64,000 nt of DNA from Sagittula stellata E-37 (lineage in GTDB: Bacteria > Pseudomonadota > Alphaproteobacteria > Rhodobacterales > Rhodobacteraceae), in contig NZ_CP155729.1 in assembly GCF_039724765.1 (NCBI RefSeq), positions 930,001 to 994,000 of the forward strand, in the 5' to 3' direction. A program made the translations under genes and the position numbers. Positions 17,565-26,163 of this stretch are shown here, piece by piece. A model generated the notes under the pieces. That model did no database searches. It saw nothing but the letters and a program-made list of their open reading frames with translations, and was not told the DNA's origin. Numbering within the stretch: the first letter of the stretch is position 1; each line of letters opens with the position of its first letter.

Positions 17565-18500
17565 TCACCGGTCGGCAGCGGCCCGGCTGAGCCGGTCGTT
17601 GATCGCCACGCCCAGCCCGAGGTGCGGGATCGGCGAGATGGCGATGACCTTCGGCGCCTTTGCGTCGAGACGGTGCAGGTACTCGAAGAGGTTCGCAGCC
17701 GCCTCCGTCAGGTCGCCCGAGGGTGAGAGGTTGAGGTCGGCCTCCACCTCTCCAAACCCGAGGCTGGCCTCGCCCGGTTCGAACTCGATGGCGTTCAGCC
17801 GTACGGCGGCGCGGGGCGCGTAGTGCGACCGGGTCTGGCCCGGGGCGGAAATCGTGTCGGATCCGTGCCGCTCCGCGATCCGGCGTCCCAGCACATGGCC
17901 CAGAGCTTCGCGGGTGATTCCGCCGGGCCGCAGCAGGGTCGGGCGGCCCGCCAGTCCGAGGATCGTCGATTCCAGTCCAACCTTGCAGGGCCCGCCGTCG
18001 AGGATCGCATCCACCCGGTCGCCAAGGCTCGCCGCGACATGTTCGGCCCGTGTGGGGCTGATCTGGCCGGAGACGTTGGCCGACGGTGCCGCCACCGGCA
18101 CCCCCGCCGCGCGCAAGAGGTCGCGTGCCACGGGCGCGGCGGGCATGCGCACCGCGATGGTGTCCAGCCCTGCGGTCACCAGCTTCGACACCCGGGCGCC
18201 CTCCCGCAGGGGCAGGACGAGGGTGAGGGGGCCGGGCCAGAAGCTTTCGGCGATGGCCTCTGCCTCATCGGACCATGTCACCATCGGCTTCAACGCGTCC
18301 AGGTCGGCGAAATGCACGATCAGGGGGTTGAAGCTGGGGCGCCCCTTGGCGGCGTAGATCGCCGCCACGGCGTGGTCGTCGCGGGCATCCGCGCCCAGCC
18401 CGTAGACTGTTTCGGTCGGGAAGGCCACGAGCCGTCCGTCACGCAGCAGGGAGGCTGCGCGGGCGAGGCCGGTGGGGTCAGGGAGAAGTCGCTCTGTCAT
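17565..18500 (-). CDS. tsaC: L-threonylcarbamoyladenylate synthase (Sua5 type)
   Basis: This enzyme makes threonylcarbamoyl-AMP from Thr, bicarbonate and ATP for the t6A37 tRNA modification. The 311-residue product has the YrdC domain (Val-Ala-Phe-Pro-Thr-Glu-Thr-Val-Tyr-Gly-Leu-Gly-Ala-Asp near residue 22, Lys-Gly-Arg-Pro near 50, and the Ser-Ala-Asn-Val-Ser-Gly loop) followed by a Sua5-type C-terminal domain, hence longer than E. coli TsaC. The start at 18500 is chosen by alignment to the usual short N-terminus; a frame from 18551 is also open. The preceding 278 bases (17287-17564) hold no gene I can support. Confidence 0.92.
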   Translation of the reverse strand: MTERLLPDPTGLARAASLLRDGRLVAFPTETVYGLGADARDDHAVAAIYAAKGRPSFNPLIVHFADLDALKPMVTWSDEAEAIAESFWPGPLTLVLPLREGARVSKLVTAGLDTIAVRMPAAPVARDLLRAAGVPVAAPSANVSGQISPTRAEHVAASLGDRVDAILDGGPCKVGLESTILGLAGRPTLLRPGGITREALGHVLGRRIAERHGSDTISAPGQTRSHYAPRAAVRLNAIEFEPGEASLGFGEVEADLNLSPSGDLTEAAANLFEYLHRLDAKAPKVIAISPIPHLGLGVAINDRLSRAAADR

Positions 18501-18618
18501 GCGGCCCGGTCTTGACGTGGCGTTTTTGTTGCCGCCACTCTCAGCGGTCATACGCTTGTTATACGGGTCCGCTTGCTACAAGAGAGAGGTGGGCTTGCCA
18601 AGCCGGAGGGGCAATTAG

Positions 18619-20307
18619 ATGACGTATCGCGCGCCATTAGGCGATTTTTCTCGCATTCTGAAACATGTGGTCGGCTATGAACGGGTTCCGGCCACGGAGC
18701 GCTTCGCCGATGCCTCGCTCGAAACGGTCGAAGCGGTGCTCTCGGAAGCGGCAAAGATGTGCGAAGAGGTCATGGCGCCGCTGCAACGCAACGGCGACCT
18801 AGATCCGGCCAGGCTGGAGAACGGCGTCGTCCGGACGTCGGAGGGCTTTGCCGAAGGATACCGGGCCATCGCGGAAGGCGGCTGGATCGCGGCCTCTGCC
18901 GAGGAAGCCTCGGGCGGAATGGGTTTGCCGCTGACGGTGACCACCTGTGTCAACGAAATGATGTCGGGCGCCTGCCTTGCGCTGCAACTGAACCCGTTGA
19001 TGACCCAGGGCCAGATCGAAGCGCTCGAACATCACGCATCGGACGAGCTCAAGGCGCTGTACCTGCCGAAGCTCGTGACGGGCGAATGGGCCGGTACGAT
19101 GAACCTGACAGAGCCGCAGGCCGGGTCCGACGTGGGCGCGCTTTCGACGAAGGCCGTGCCGAACGGCGACGGCACCTACGCGATCACCGGTCAGAAGATA
19201 TACATCTCTTGGGGTGACAACGACTTCACCGGGAATGTCTGCCACCTCGTGCTGGGCCGTCTGCCGGACGCGGGGCCGGGAACCAAGGGCATCTCGCTGT
19301 TCCTCGTTCCGAAGTTCGTGCCGGACGAGAACGGAGAGCCGGGCGCGCGCAACGACCTGCGGGTCGTGTCGCTGGAACACAAGATGGGGCTGCATGGGTC
19401 ACCGACCTGCGTGATGTCCTACGAAGGCGCGACCGGCTGGCTTGTCGGTGCGGAAAACGACGGCATGCGTGCCATGTTCACGATGATGAACAACGCCCGC
19501 CTCGGAGTGGGCGTTCAGGGTATCGGTGTGGCCGAGGGTGCCTACCAGCACGCCTTGGCCTATGCCGAAGAGCGCAAGCAGGGCAAGTCCGAGACGGGGA
19601 ACATCCTTGGCCACGCAGACGTGCGCCGCATGCTGGCAGAAATGAAGGCCGACGTTTTTGCCGCCCGGTCCATTGGACTGATGCTGGCGGTGGCGCTCGA
19701 CATGGCGCGGGCCACCGGCGACAAGAGTTGGGCGGCACGCGCGGGCGTGCTGACACCCATTGCCAAGGCCTTCGGGACCGACACCGGGATCGAGGTCGCC
19801 TCCAAGGGCGTTCAGGTTCACGGCGGCATGGGCTACATCGAGGAAACCGGCGCCGCGCAATACCTGCGCGACGTGCGCGTGACGTCTATCTACGAGGGCA
19901 CCAACGGCATTCAGGCGATGGACCTCGTGGGGCGCAAACTGATGGATGGCGGCGAGGCGGTTTTTGCTTTGATCGACTCCATTCAAAGCTACATCGAAGA
20001 TGTGAAGGGCGATATCCCCGAACTGGCAGAGGCCGCCTGGCAGGCGTCGGAGAACCTGCGGGACGCGACCGAGGCGCTGCTGGCGATGGACGTGGCGGAC
20101 CGCTTTGCCGGTGCCGTGCCCTACCTCAAGGCCTTTGCGCGGGTGCTGGGCGCGAATGCCCACCTGCGCGTTGCCTGTGCGGAGCGGAACAGCGCCACGG
20201 AACGTCTGGCGCGGTTCTATATTCTGCGGATGTTGCCCGAGCACGCGTCGCTTTGTGCGCAGGCGCGGGCGGGCGCGCTTGTCCCGGCAGAGGATTTCGC
20301 GGCATGA
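18619..20307 (+). CDS. acyl-CoA dehydrogenase (long, DmdC-like type)
   Basis: The 562-residue flavoprotein has the acyl-CoA dehydrogenase core with Gly-Thr-Met-Asn-Leu-Thr-Glu-Pro-Gln-Ala-Gly-Ser-Asp near residue 155-167 and Gly-Gly-Met-Gly-Tyr-Ile-Glu-Glu-Thr near 405-413, whose Glu is in the catalytic-base region. N- and C-terminal extensions make it longer than short-chain enzymes (about 380 aa). Long forms of this shape include the methylmercaptopropionyl-CoA dehydrogenase DmdC of roseobacters, but no other dmd gene is nearby, so the substrate is unassigned. Its TGA overlaps the ATG of the next gene. Confidence 0.9.
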   Translation: MTYRAPLGDFSRILKHVVGYERVPATERFADASLETVEAVLSEAAKMCEEVMAPLQRNGDLDPARLENGVVRTSEGFAEGYRAIAEGGWIAASAEEASGGMGLPLTVTTCVNEMMSGACLALQLNPLMTQGQIEALEHHASDELKALYLPKLVTGEWAGTMNLTEPQAGSDVGALSTKAVPNGDGTYAITGQKIYISWGDNDFTGNVCHLVLGRLPDAGPGTKGISLFLVPKFVPDENGEPGARNDLRVVSLEHKMGLHGSPTCVMSYEGATGWLVGAENDGMRAMFTMMNNARLGVGVQGIGVAEGAYQHALAYAEERKQGKSETGNILGHADVRRMLAEMKADVFAARSIGLMLAVALDMARATGDKSWAARAGVLTPIAKAFGTDTGIEVASKGVQVHGGMGYIEETGAAQYLRDVRVTSIYEGTNGIQAMDLVGRKLMDGGEAVFALIDSIQSYIEDVKGDIPELAEAAWQASENLRDATEALLAMDVADRFAGAVPYLKAFARVLGANAHLRVACAERNSATERLARFYILRMLPEHASLCAQARAGALVPAEDFAA

Positions 20308-21353
20308 TGGACGGCAGCCCCGGGCACATCCGTTTCCCGTTCGACACTCCGCCCGCCCCCGGCGAGGCCATCGAAGTGGCCGAGGGCGTGCTGTGGATGC
20401 GTCTGCCGCTGCCGATGAAGCTGGACCACGTCAATGTCTACGCGCTGGACGACGGGCCATCGTGGACGATCGTCGACACCGGCATGAACTCCTCGAAGAC
20501 CCGCGGCATCTGGGAAAGGCTGATGGCCGGCCCGCTGGCGGGTAAGCCGGTGGGGCGGGTTCTCGTCACGCATCACCACCCCGATCACGTCGGGTTGGCC
20601 GGGTGGTTCCAGGAGCAGGGGGCAGAGCTTTTGACGTCGCGCACCGCGTGGTTGCTGGCCCGGATGCTGCAACTCGACCCCAACGACACGCCGCCCCCCG
20701 AAGTGGTGGCCTACTGGCGCGCCGCGGGCATGAGCGACGAGATCGTCGCATCGCGCATGGAAGAACCGCCCTACATGTTCCGCAAGACCGTCTGGCCGAT
20801 GCCGTTCGGATTTCAGCGGCTGAAGCAGGGCGACACGCTGCACGCGGGTGGACGGGACTGGGCGGTCCATACCGGCGGTGGCCACGCGCCGGAGCACGTC
20901 ACGCTCTGGGAAACCGAGGGATCGGTGGTGATCGCCGGGGATCAGATCCTGCCGTCGATCTCACCCAACCTTGGCGTGTACGCGACAGAGCCGGAGGCGG
21001 ACCCGGTGGCCGACTGGCTCGACGCCTGCGAACGGCTGACGGCGCTGGCGCGCGAGGATCACCTTGTCCTCGGCGGCCACAAGCTGCCTTTTCAGGGCCT
21101 GCCCGCCCGGATGGGACAGTTGATCTCGAACCACCATGGCGCGCTGGAACGGCTGGAGGAGTTCCTGTCGGAACCCGCGACCGCCGGGGGCTGTTTCCAG
21201 CCGCTCTTCATGCGCCGGATCGGCCCGGGCGAGTACGGGCTGGCGCTGGTGGAAGCGATGGCGCATTGCCTGCACCTCTGGCACGCGGGGCGTGCCACGC
21301 GCGAGGTGACGGAGGATGGGCGCTGGCTGTTCCGGAGCGTGACGCCGGGCTGA
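20304..21353 (+). CDS. MBL-fold metallo-hydrolase
   Basis: The 349-residue protein has the metallo-beta-lactamase zinc motif Thr-His-His-His-Pro-Asp-His-Val-Gly near residue 89, a later Gly-Gly-Gly-His-Ala-Pro-Glu-His (third ligand region), Ala-Gly-Asp-Gln-Ile, and Leu-Gly-Gly-His. The C-terminal helical extension resembles LACTB2-like hydrolases. Start codons at 20304 and 20307 overlap the stop of the acyl-CoA dehydrogenase, so the two are coupled; a thioester or related hydrolase function in the same catabolic step is plausible but inferred. Confidence 0.9.
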   Translation: MMDGSPGHIRFPFDTPPAPGEAIEVAEGVLWMRLPLPMKLDHVNVYALDDGPSWTIVDTGMNSSKTRGIWERLMAGPLAGKPVGRVLVTHHHPDHVGLAGWFQEQGAELLTSRTAWLLARMLQLDPNDTPPPEVVAYWRAAGMSDEIVASRMEEPPYMFRKTVWPMPFGFQRLKQGDTLHAGGRDWAVHTGGGHAPEHVTLWETEGSVVIAGDQILPSISPNLGVYATEPEADPVADWLDACERLTALAREDHLVLGGHKLPFQGLPARMGQLISNHHGALERLEEFLSEPATAGGCFQPLFMRRIGPGEYGLALVEAMAHCLHLWHAGRATREVTEDGRWLFRSVTPG

Positions 21354-21465
21354 GGTGCCGATGCTCCGGGAAAGCGTGAGGGGCTTTGCCCCCCGTTCCC
21401 CCCAAGCTATCCTTCCCCCGACGACAGACGGAGCGCGGGCGACAATGCGGCCCGGAGGAGAACAC

Positions 21466-21918
21466 ATGGACGACCGGATCGCGACTGCGGCCGAAGCCTA
21501 CGAGAATGCGGCCATGCCGCAGCGGCGCGAGGTGCACACCGAGGAGGACACCCCCGAGGACGCCAACGAACTGCCCGAGGCGGTGCGCAAAACCCCGGTC
21601 GAGGAAAAGAGCCCGGCCCGCTGGGCCTACGAACGGTTGATCCTTTACATCAAGGCCTTCGAAGAGCGGCTCGATTCGGAGGAAGAAGTGGCCATGGGTT
21701 TCACCGGCGGAGATGCCGGGGTGCTGAGGATCGAGGGCATGGGGTACTTCGACCCCGACGTGGTAACATTCTACGGCAGTGACCCCGCAGGTGGGCGCAT
21801 GCAGCTGATCCAGCATGTCACGCAGCTGAACGTGGCTCTCCGGGCGCTCCCGAAGGCCGAGAAACGGGCCGAACCGCGACGGATCGGATTCCGCCTCGTG
21901 CGCGATCTAGACACCTGA
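21466..21918 (+). CDS. DUF6173-like conserved hypothetical protein
   Basis: The 150-residue acidic, soluble protein has no signal or membrane segment. The N-terminal 50 residues are Glu/Asp-rich and probably disordered; the C-terminal part (about 50-150) contains Gly-Glu... Gly-Tyr-Phe-Asp-Pro-Asp-Val-Val-Thr-Phe-Tyr-Gly and an Arg-rich end, which I recognise as a small family (DUF6173) common in Rhodobacteraceae and of unknown function. A GGAGGAG ribosome binding site precedes the ATG at 21466. Confidence 0.75.
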   Translation: MDDRIATAAEAYENAAMPQRREVHTEEDTPEDANELPEAVRKTPVEEKSPARWAYERLILYIKAFEERLDSEEEVAMGFTGGDAGVLRIEGMGYFDPDVVTFYGSDPAGGRMQLIQHVTQLNVALRALPKAEKRAEPRRIGFRLVRDLDT

Positions 21919-22017
21919 ACGGTTGCGCGACATTTGCGCCCTATTGGCGCGGTGACAGGGACGAAAATATCCGCTATTCCCCTGCTTCGAAACGCGAACA
22001 CCCCAAGGACTGGACAA

Positions 22018-22152
22018 ATGGCAGAGCACAAGCACGGCAGCATGGACGTCACCACGCAGGAAGACACCTTCAACGGCTTCATCAGGTTCACGATCCGCAC
22101 CCTGTACGTGATCCTCGCAATCGTGATCTTCCTCGCGATCTTCCGGACCTGA
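22018..22152 (+). CDS. ctaH: aa3-type cytochrome c oxidase subunit IV
   Basis: This 44-residue protein has a short polar N-terminus with Asp-Thr-Phe-Asn-Gly-Phe-Ile-Arg and one membrane helix (about residues 26-42) ending Phe-Arg-Thr. It matches the small bacterial aa3 oxidase subunit IV first found in Paracoccus denitrificans (gene ctaH), which is not needed for oxidase activity there. An AAGGA element lies upstream (ccAAGGActgg). The main oxidase genes are not in this window. Confidence 0.85.
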   Translation: MAEHKHGSMDVTTQEDTFNGFIRFTIRTLYVILAIVIFLAIFRT

Positions 22153-22261
22153 TACCTCCAAGCAACGTCGGACTTCCAAGCGCCTGACGTCACTTGAATG
22201 TGAGTTGGGCCTTGTGCCTTCGTGCGTCAGACCGTGGGCAAACAGATCGGGTGGTAGGCTG

Positions 22262-22921
22262 ATGAAGATGACGGACCGGACCGGGCGTGGGCTGCGCGCC
22301 TGCATCGCGCTGTTGGCGCTCTTGACCGTGGCGGCATGCGGCGCTGGACAGATGTCCGGCCCGAACGCAACGCCGGAGCAGGCCGCGGCAGCGGCCTATC
22401 GTTCGCCGCTTCCTCCGTCGATCACCCTTTACACGATGATCAACAATCGAACCGATGGCGGTGCCCACACGTCCATGATGATCAACGCGCCCAGCCAGCG
22501 CGTCGTGTTCGACCCCGCCGGTTCCGTCCGCTTCCAGTCCGTGCCGGAAATCAATGACGTGCTCTATGGCATCACGCCGGATGTGGAAAAGGCCTACGAA
22601 AGCGCACACGCCCGGTCGACGTATCGCGTCAGGATCCAACAAAAGCAGGTGCCGCCCGAAGTGGCGGAGCGCGCGCTGAGGTTGGTGCAGGCGAACGGGG
22701 CGGTTTCCGCAGCGGCCTGCACCTCGGCCACCTCTGGTATCCTGCGCCAGTTGCCCGGGTTCGAGACGATCCCTTCCGTCCTGTTTCCGACCAAGCTGAT
22801 GGAAGCCTTCGACAAGTTGCCGGGCGTCACTTCGCGTGAACTGCGCGAGAACGACGAGGACGACAAGGACCTTGCCGTGAAGCGCATCGAACTGGACTGG
22901 CAGAAGACGAAGAACCCGTAA
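22262..22921 (+). CDS. lipoprotein, conserved hypothetical
   Basis: The 219-residue product has a basic start, a hydrophobic core and a lipobox Thr-Val-Ala-Ala-Cys near residue 26, so it should be a lipoprotein. The rest is soluble with two Cys-free lobes around a single Ala-Ala-Ala-Cys-Thr-Ser motif near 155; no family is recognised. Two in-frame ATGs (22262, 22268) are possible. It is tail to tail with azlD, six bases apart. Confidence 0.75.
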   Translation: MKMTDRTGRGLRACIALLALLTVAACGAGQMSGPNATPEQAAAAAYRSPLPPSITLYTMINNRTDGGAHTSMMINAPSQRVVFDPAGSVRFQSVPEINDVLYGITPDVEKAYESAHARSTYRVRIQQKQVPPEVAERALRLVQANGAVSAAACTSATSGILRQLPGFETIPSVLFPTKLMEAFDKLPGVTSRELRENDEDDKDLAVKRIELDWQKTKNP

Positions 22922-22927
22922 GGGCGG

Positions 22928-23272
22928 TTAGGTCAGCACGGGCAGGTAGGAGCCGCCGATCATTACGGCGGCCCCGGTGAACAACGCGGCATAAAGGTTG
23001 CGTGTCCATCCCCCGATCAGCAGCGCCAGCGCCGCAGCCGTCAGCCGCAAGGGGTCGGTCTGGCCATCGGTCGCTGCGGGCCAGAGCACCAGCGGCGCGA
23101 CGAGCGCGGGAATTACCGCGACGGCGGTGTAGCGCAAGTGCCGGAGCAGCCATTCCGGCAACGCACGGTCCCCGATCAGCCCGAGGAACACGAATCGCAG
23201 CCCGAACGACCCCAGGCCGAGCAGCACGATCACGGTCCACAGCGTTGTGCGGTCGATCTCTCCGGCGGTCAT
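22928..23272 (-). CDS. azlD: AzlD family branched-chain amino acid transport subunit
   Basis: The 114-residue membrane protein has about four hydrophobic helices and the AzlD pattern Leu-Pro-Glu-Trp-Leu-Leu-Arg-His-Leu-Arg-Tyr-Thr-Ala-Val-Ala near residue 37-51. With AzlC it forms an exporter of branched-chain amino acids or analogues such as azaleucine. It overlaps the azlC stop by 4 bp (ATGA), as is usual for this pair. Confidence 0.92.
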   Translation of the reverse strand: MTAGEIDRTTLWTVIVLLGLGSFGLRFVFLGLIGDRALPEWLLRHLRYTAVAVIPALVAPLVLWPAATDGQTDPLRLTAAALALLIGGWTRNLYAALFTGAAVMIGGSYLPVLT

Positions 23273-24021
23273 CGCGTTTCTCCCGGGGTTGGCGTGTCTT
23301 CGGTTGCGGCCGGCCCGGCGCGCAGCGATTGGCGGCGCTCAACTTCGGCACCGGCCATCATGCCCAGCAACGCTCCGCAGATCAGGCCCAGGTTCCAGGG
23401 CATGAAGGCAAAGACCAGCGCCCCCGTTCCGCCGACCAGCGCCGCGATGCGGTGCGCCCCCGTGCGCATGGCCGGCCCAAGCATGGCGATGAAGGCGATG
23501 GGCAGCACGAAGTCCAGCCCCAGCTCCGGCGGCACCGCAGTCCCGATCCATGCGCCAATAAGCGTGAAAACGTACCAGGGCGGGCAGATCGGCATGGCCA
23601 CACCCATGAAATACGCGAACTTCTGCGCCAGCGTCTGCTGCGGGCGCTTTTCGTATTCGATCGCCGCCGCGGCATAGGTCTGGTCCACGAGGAAGTAGGC
23701 GGCCACGATCCTCTTGCCGAGCGGCAGCGCGCCTAAGTGCGGTGTGATCGACGCGGAGTACATCGCCATCCTCAGGTTCACCGCAAGTGCAGAGGCCAGA
23801 ACGACGACCGTCGGCGCGTTCTCCGTCATCAGTTGGAGCGCGGTGAACTGTGCCGCACCGGCGATAACCACGACCGAAAAACTGAGCGTTTCCAGAACGT
23901 TCAGCCCGGCCTCTGTGGCCAGGACGCCGAACAGCATGCCGAAGGGGCCGACCACCAGAAGGAACGGCAAACCGTCGCGAAAACCGCGCCAGAAGCTTGA
24001 CATCGGGGGGGCGTCCGCCAT
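23269..24021 (-). CDS. azlC: AzlC family branched-chain amino acid exporter subunit
   Basis: The 250-residue membrane protein shows the AzlC landmarks Gly-Phe-Arg-Asp-Gly-Leu-Pro near residue 11, Ala-Gly-Ala-Ala-Gln-Phe near 55, Asn-Leu-Arg-Met-Ala-Met-Tyr-Ser-Ala, and a conserved Asp-Gln-Thr-Tyr. It is the large subunit of the AzlCD exporter. The start at 24021 removes a 45-residue extension that reads into the divergent fdhD promoter region. The intergenic 24022-24070 must serve both azlC and fdhD. Confidence 0.92.
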   Translation of the reverse strand: MADAPPMSSFWRGFRDGLPFLLVVGPFGMLFGVLATEAGLNVLETLSFSVVVIAGAAQFTALQLMTENAPTVVVLASALAVNLRMAMYSASITPHLGALPLGKRIVAAYFLVDQTYAAAAIEYEKRPQQTLAQKFAYFMGVAMPICPPWYVFTLIGAWIGTAVPPELGLDFVLPIAFIAMLGPAMRTGAHRIAALVGGTGALVFAFMPWNLGLICGALLGMMAGAEVERRQSLRAGPAATEDTPTPGETR

Positions 24022-24070
24022 GGTCTGAACCTCTCGAAACAGGCACAGCGGTAGCGGGGAGACAGGGAAG

Positions 24071-24949
24071 ATGCAATCCAATGGCGGCGAATACCTGATC
24101 GCTCCGAACCCGGGCGACACGCGGCTGACCCGCGCGGTCACGGGTGTCGACCACACCGGCCAGCCCGTGGAGACGCGCGTCGTCGAGGAACGGCCCCTGA
24201 CGATCTACCTCAACGGGCAAGAGATCGTGACCGCCATGACCATCGGGGATTACCCCGAATATCTGGCGCTGGGGTTCCTGCGCAATCAGGGGATGCTGGG
24301 GGCCGACGAGACGGTGACCCGCGTCGACTACGACGACGACCTTGAGGTCGTGGTGGTGCGCACCGCGTCTCAGACGACCTACGAGGAGAAGGTCAAGAAG
24401 AAGACGCGGACGTCGGGCTGCGCCGTGGGCACCGTCTTCGGCGACATGATGGAAGGGCTTCAGGGATTGACCCTGCCCGCGACCGAGGTGCGGACATCTT
24501 GGCTTTATGCGCTGTCGAAGAAGATCAACACCACCCCGTCTCTCTATCTCGAATCCGGAGCCATACACGGTACGGTGCTGTGCCGTCGGGACCGCCCGCT
24601 GGTCTACATGGAGGACGTCGGGCGGCACAACGCGGTCGACAAGATCGCCGGCTGGATGCTGTCAGAGGGCGTCTCGGGCGCGGACAAGATCCTCTACACG
24701 ACCGGGCGCCTGACCTCTGAAATGGTCATCAAATGCGCGCTGATGGGAATTCCGGTGCTGGCCTCGCGTTCCGGCTTCACTGCTTGGGGTGTGGAGATCG
24801 CGAAGGAGACGGGCCTCACCTGTATCGGACGGCTGCGCGGACGGCGCTTCATGTGCCTGTCGGGTGAAGAGCGGCTGACACGGGACGCCGATCCGGACAG
24901 CGTCGACGACGAGGACCGCAAGCACCGCCGCAAGAGCGCGGACGCCTGA
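24071..24949 (+). CDS. fdhD: formate dehydrogenase accessory sulfurtransferase FdhD
   Basis: FdhD carries sulfur from the cysteine desulfurase IscS to the molybdenum cofactor of formate dehydrogenase. The 292-residue protein has the family core Val-Gly-Arg-His-Asn-Ala-Val-Asp-Lys near residue 182 and Thr-Gly-Arg-Leu-Thr-Ser-Glu-Met-Val near 210. The sulfur-carrying loop, Cys-x-x-Cys in E. coli, reads Ser-Gly-Cys-Ala-Val-Gly here, leaving one Cys (about 117). It heads a Moco cluster with mobA and mobB. Confidence 0.93.
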   Translation: MQSNGGEYLIAPNPGDTRLTRAVTGVDHTGQPVETRVVEERPLTIYLNGQEIVTAMTIGDYPEYLALGFLRNQGMLGADETVTRVDYDDDLEVVVVRTASQTTYEEKVKKKTRTSGCAVGTVFGDMMEGLQGLTLPATEVRTSWLYALSKKINTTPSLYLESGAIHGTVLCRRDRPLVYMEDVGRHNAVDKIAGWMLSEGVSGADKILYTTGRLTSEMVIKCALMGIPVLASRSGFTAWGVEIAKETGLTCIGRLRGRRFMCLSGEERLTRDADPDSVDDEDRKHRRKSADA

Positions 24950-25047
24950 GCGGTCATGGCGAAGAACCTTGCGGCCCGGCGCGATGGCAGGCACCACGAG
25001 GGCGGGCATCCGGACCGTACAACCCGGACATCATGGAGGGAGAGGGC

Positions 25048-25668
25048 ATGAAGGCACCTGTTGGGGTGATCCTGGCGGGCGGGCGGGCCACGCGGATGGG
25101 CGGCGGCGACAAGGGCCTGCTGACGCTTGGCGGTCAGACGCTGCTGGGCCACGTGATCGAACGGACCGCACCGCAGGTCGCGGATCTGTGCCTGAACGCC
25201 AATGGCGATGCCTCCCGGTTCGACGGCTTCGGCTTGCCGGTCGTCGCCGACAGCCTGCCGGGTTTCCCGGGTCCGCTGGCCGGTGTGCTGGCGGGTCTCG
25301 ACTGGGCCGCCGCTCAGGGCGCGGACACGCTGGTCAGCGTCGCCGCCGACACGCCGTTCCTGCCATGCGATCTGGTTCCTCACCTGCTGTTGACCGCCGA
25401 GGGGCAGGCGCACCCGCTGGTGCTGGCCGCCACCGAGGGCGATACGGAGACACGTTCCGCCAAGGGCCGGCTGATCCGTCACCCGACCTTCGGCCTGTGG
25501 CCGGTGGCCTTGCGCGACGATCTGCGCGCCGCGCTGGAGGGTGGGCTGAAGAAGGTCGTCCTCTGGACCGAACGCCACGGCGGGCGCGAAGCCGTTTTCC
25601 CCGACGAGCGTGCCTTCTTCAACGTGAACACGCCGGACGACCTGGCGCAGGCGGAGGCCATGCTGTGA
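25048..25668 (+). CDS. mobA: molybdenum cofactor guanylyltransferase MobA
   Basis: MobA joins GMP to Mo-molybdopterin to form bis-MGD, the cofactor of DMSO-reductase-family enzymes such as formate dehydrogenase. The 206-residue product begins with the nucleotide-binding Leu-Ala-Gly-Gly-Arg-Ala-Thr-Arg-Met-Gly-Gly-Gly-Asp-Lys and has Pro-Gly-Pro-Leu-Ala-Gly-Val-Leu-Ala-Gly and Ala-Ala-Asp-Thr-Pro-Phe. The ATG at 25048 follows a GGAGGGAGAGGG ribosome binding region; an ATG at 25033 is less well placed. Its stop overlaps the GTG start of mobB. Confidence 0.95.
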   Translation: MKAPVGVILAGGRATRMGGGDKGLLTLGGQTLLGHVIERTAPQVADLCLNANGDASRFDGFGLPVVADSLPGFPGPLAGVLAGLDWAAAQGADTLVSVAADTPFLPCDLVPHLLLTAEGQAHPLVLAATEGDTETRSAKGRLIRHPTFGLWPVALRDDLRAALEGGLKKVVLWTERHGGREAVFPDERAFFNVNTPDDLAQAEAML

Positions 25669-26159
25669 AGCATTACGGGATCACTGGCTGGAAGAACTCC
25701 GGCAAGACAGGGCTGGTGGAACGGCTGGTGGCCGAGATTACGGGCCGGGGATACTCGGTCAGCACGATCAAGCACGCCCACCATGCGTTCGACGTGGATC
25801 ATCCGGGCCGCGATTCCTATCGCCATCGTGAGGCGGGCGCTTCGGAGGTCATCCTTGCGTCGCGCAAGCGTGTGGCGCAAATGACGGAACTGCGCGGCGC
25901 ACCCGAGCCGGAACTCGACGAGTTGCTGATGCGGCTGCGGCCGGTCGATCTTGTCCTGGTCGAAGGCTATAAACGCGCGCGGCACCCAAAGCTGGAATGC
26001 CACCGGGTCGAGACGGGCAAGGGTCTGATCGCGCCGGAAGACGACAGCATCCGGGGCGTGGCGTCCGACACCTCCATGTCGTTGCACGTTCCAGTCTTCA
26101 ACCTGGATGACTCGGGCGGCATCGCGGACTTCATTCTGCGCGAAGTGGCGTTGGACTGA
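25665..26159 (+). CDS. mobB: molybdopterin-guanine dinucleotide biosynthesis protein MobB
   Basis: The 164-residue GTP-binding protein begins at a GTG that overlaps the mobA TGA (GTGA). It carries a P-loop Gly-Trp-Lys-Asn-Ser-Gly-Lys-Thr (residues 6-13), Ile-Lys-His-Ala-His-His after strand 2, and Val-Glu-Gly-Tyr-Lys near 95, the standard MobB set. MobB helps MobA in bis-MGD formation but is not essential in E. coli. It is convergent with ispE, which ends four bases away. Confidence 0.94.
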   Translation: MKHYGITGWKNSGKTGLVERLVAEITGRGYSVSTIKHAHHAFDVDHPGRDSYRHREAGASEVILASRKRVAQMTELRGAPEPELDELLMRLRPVDLVLVEGYKRARHPKLECHRVETGKGLIAPEDDSIRGVASDTSMSLHVPVFNLDDSGGIADFILREVALD

Positions 26160-26163
26160 CCGG

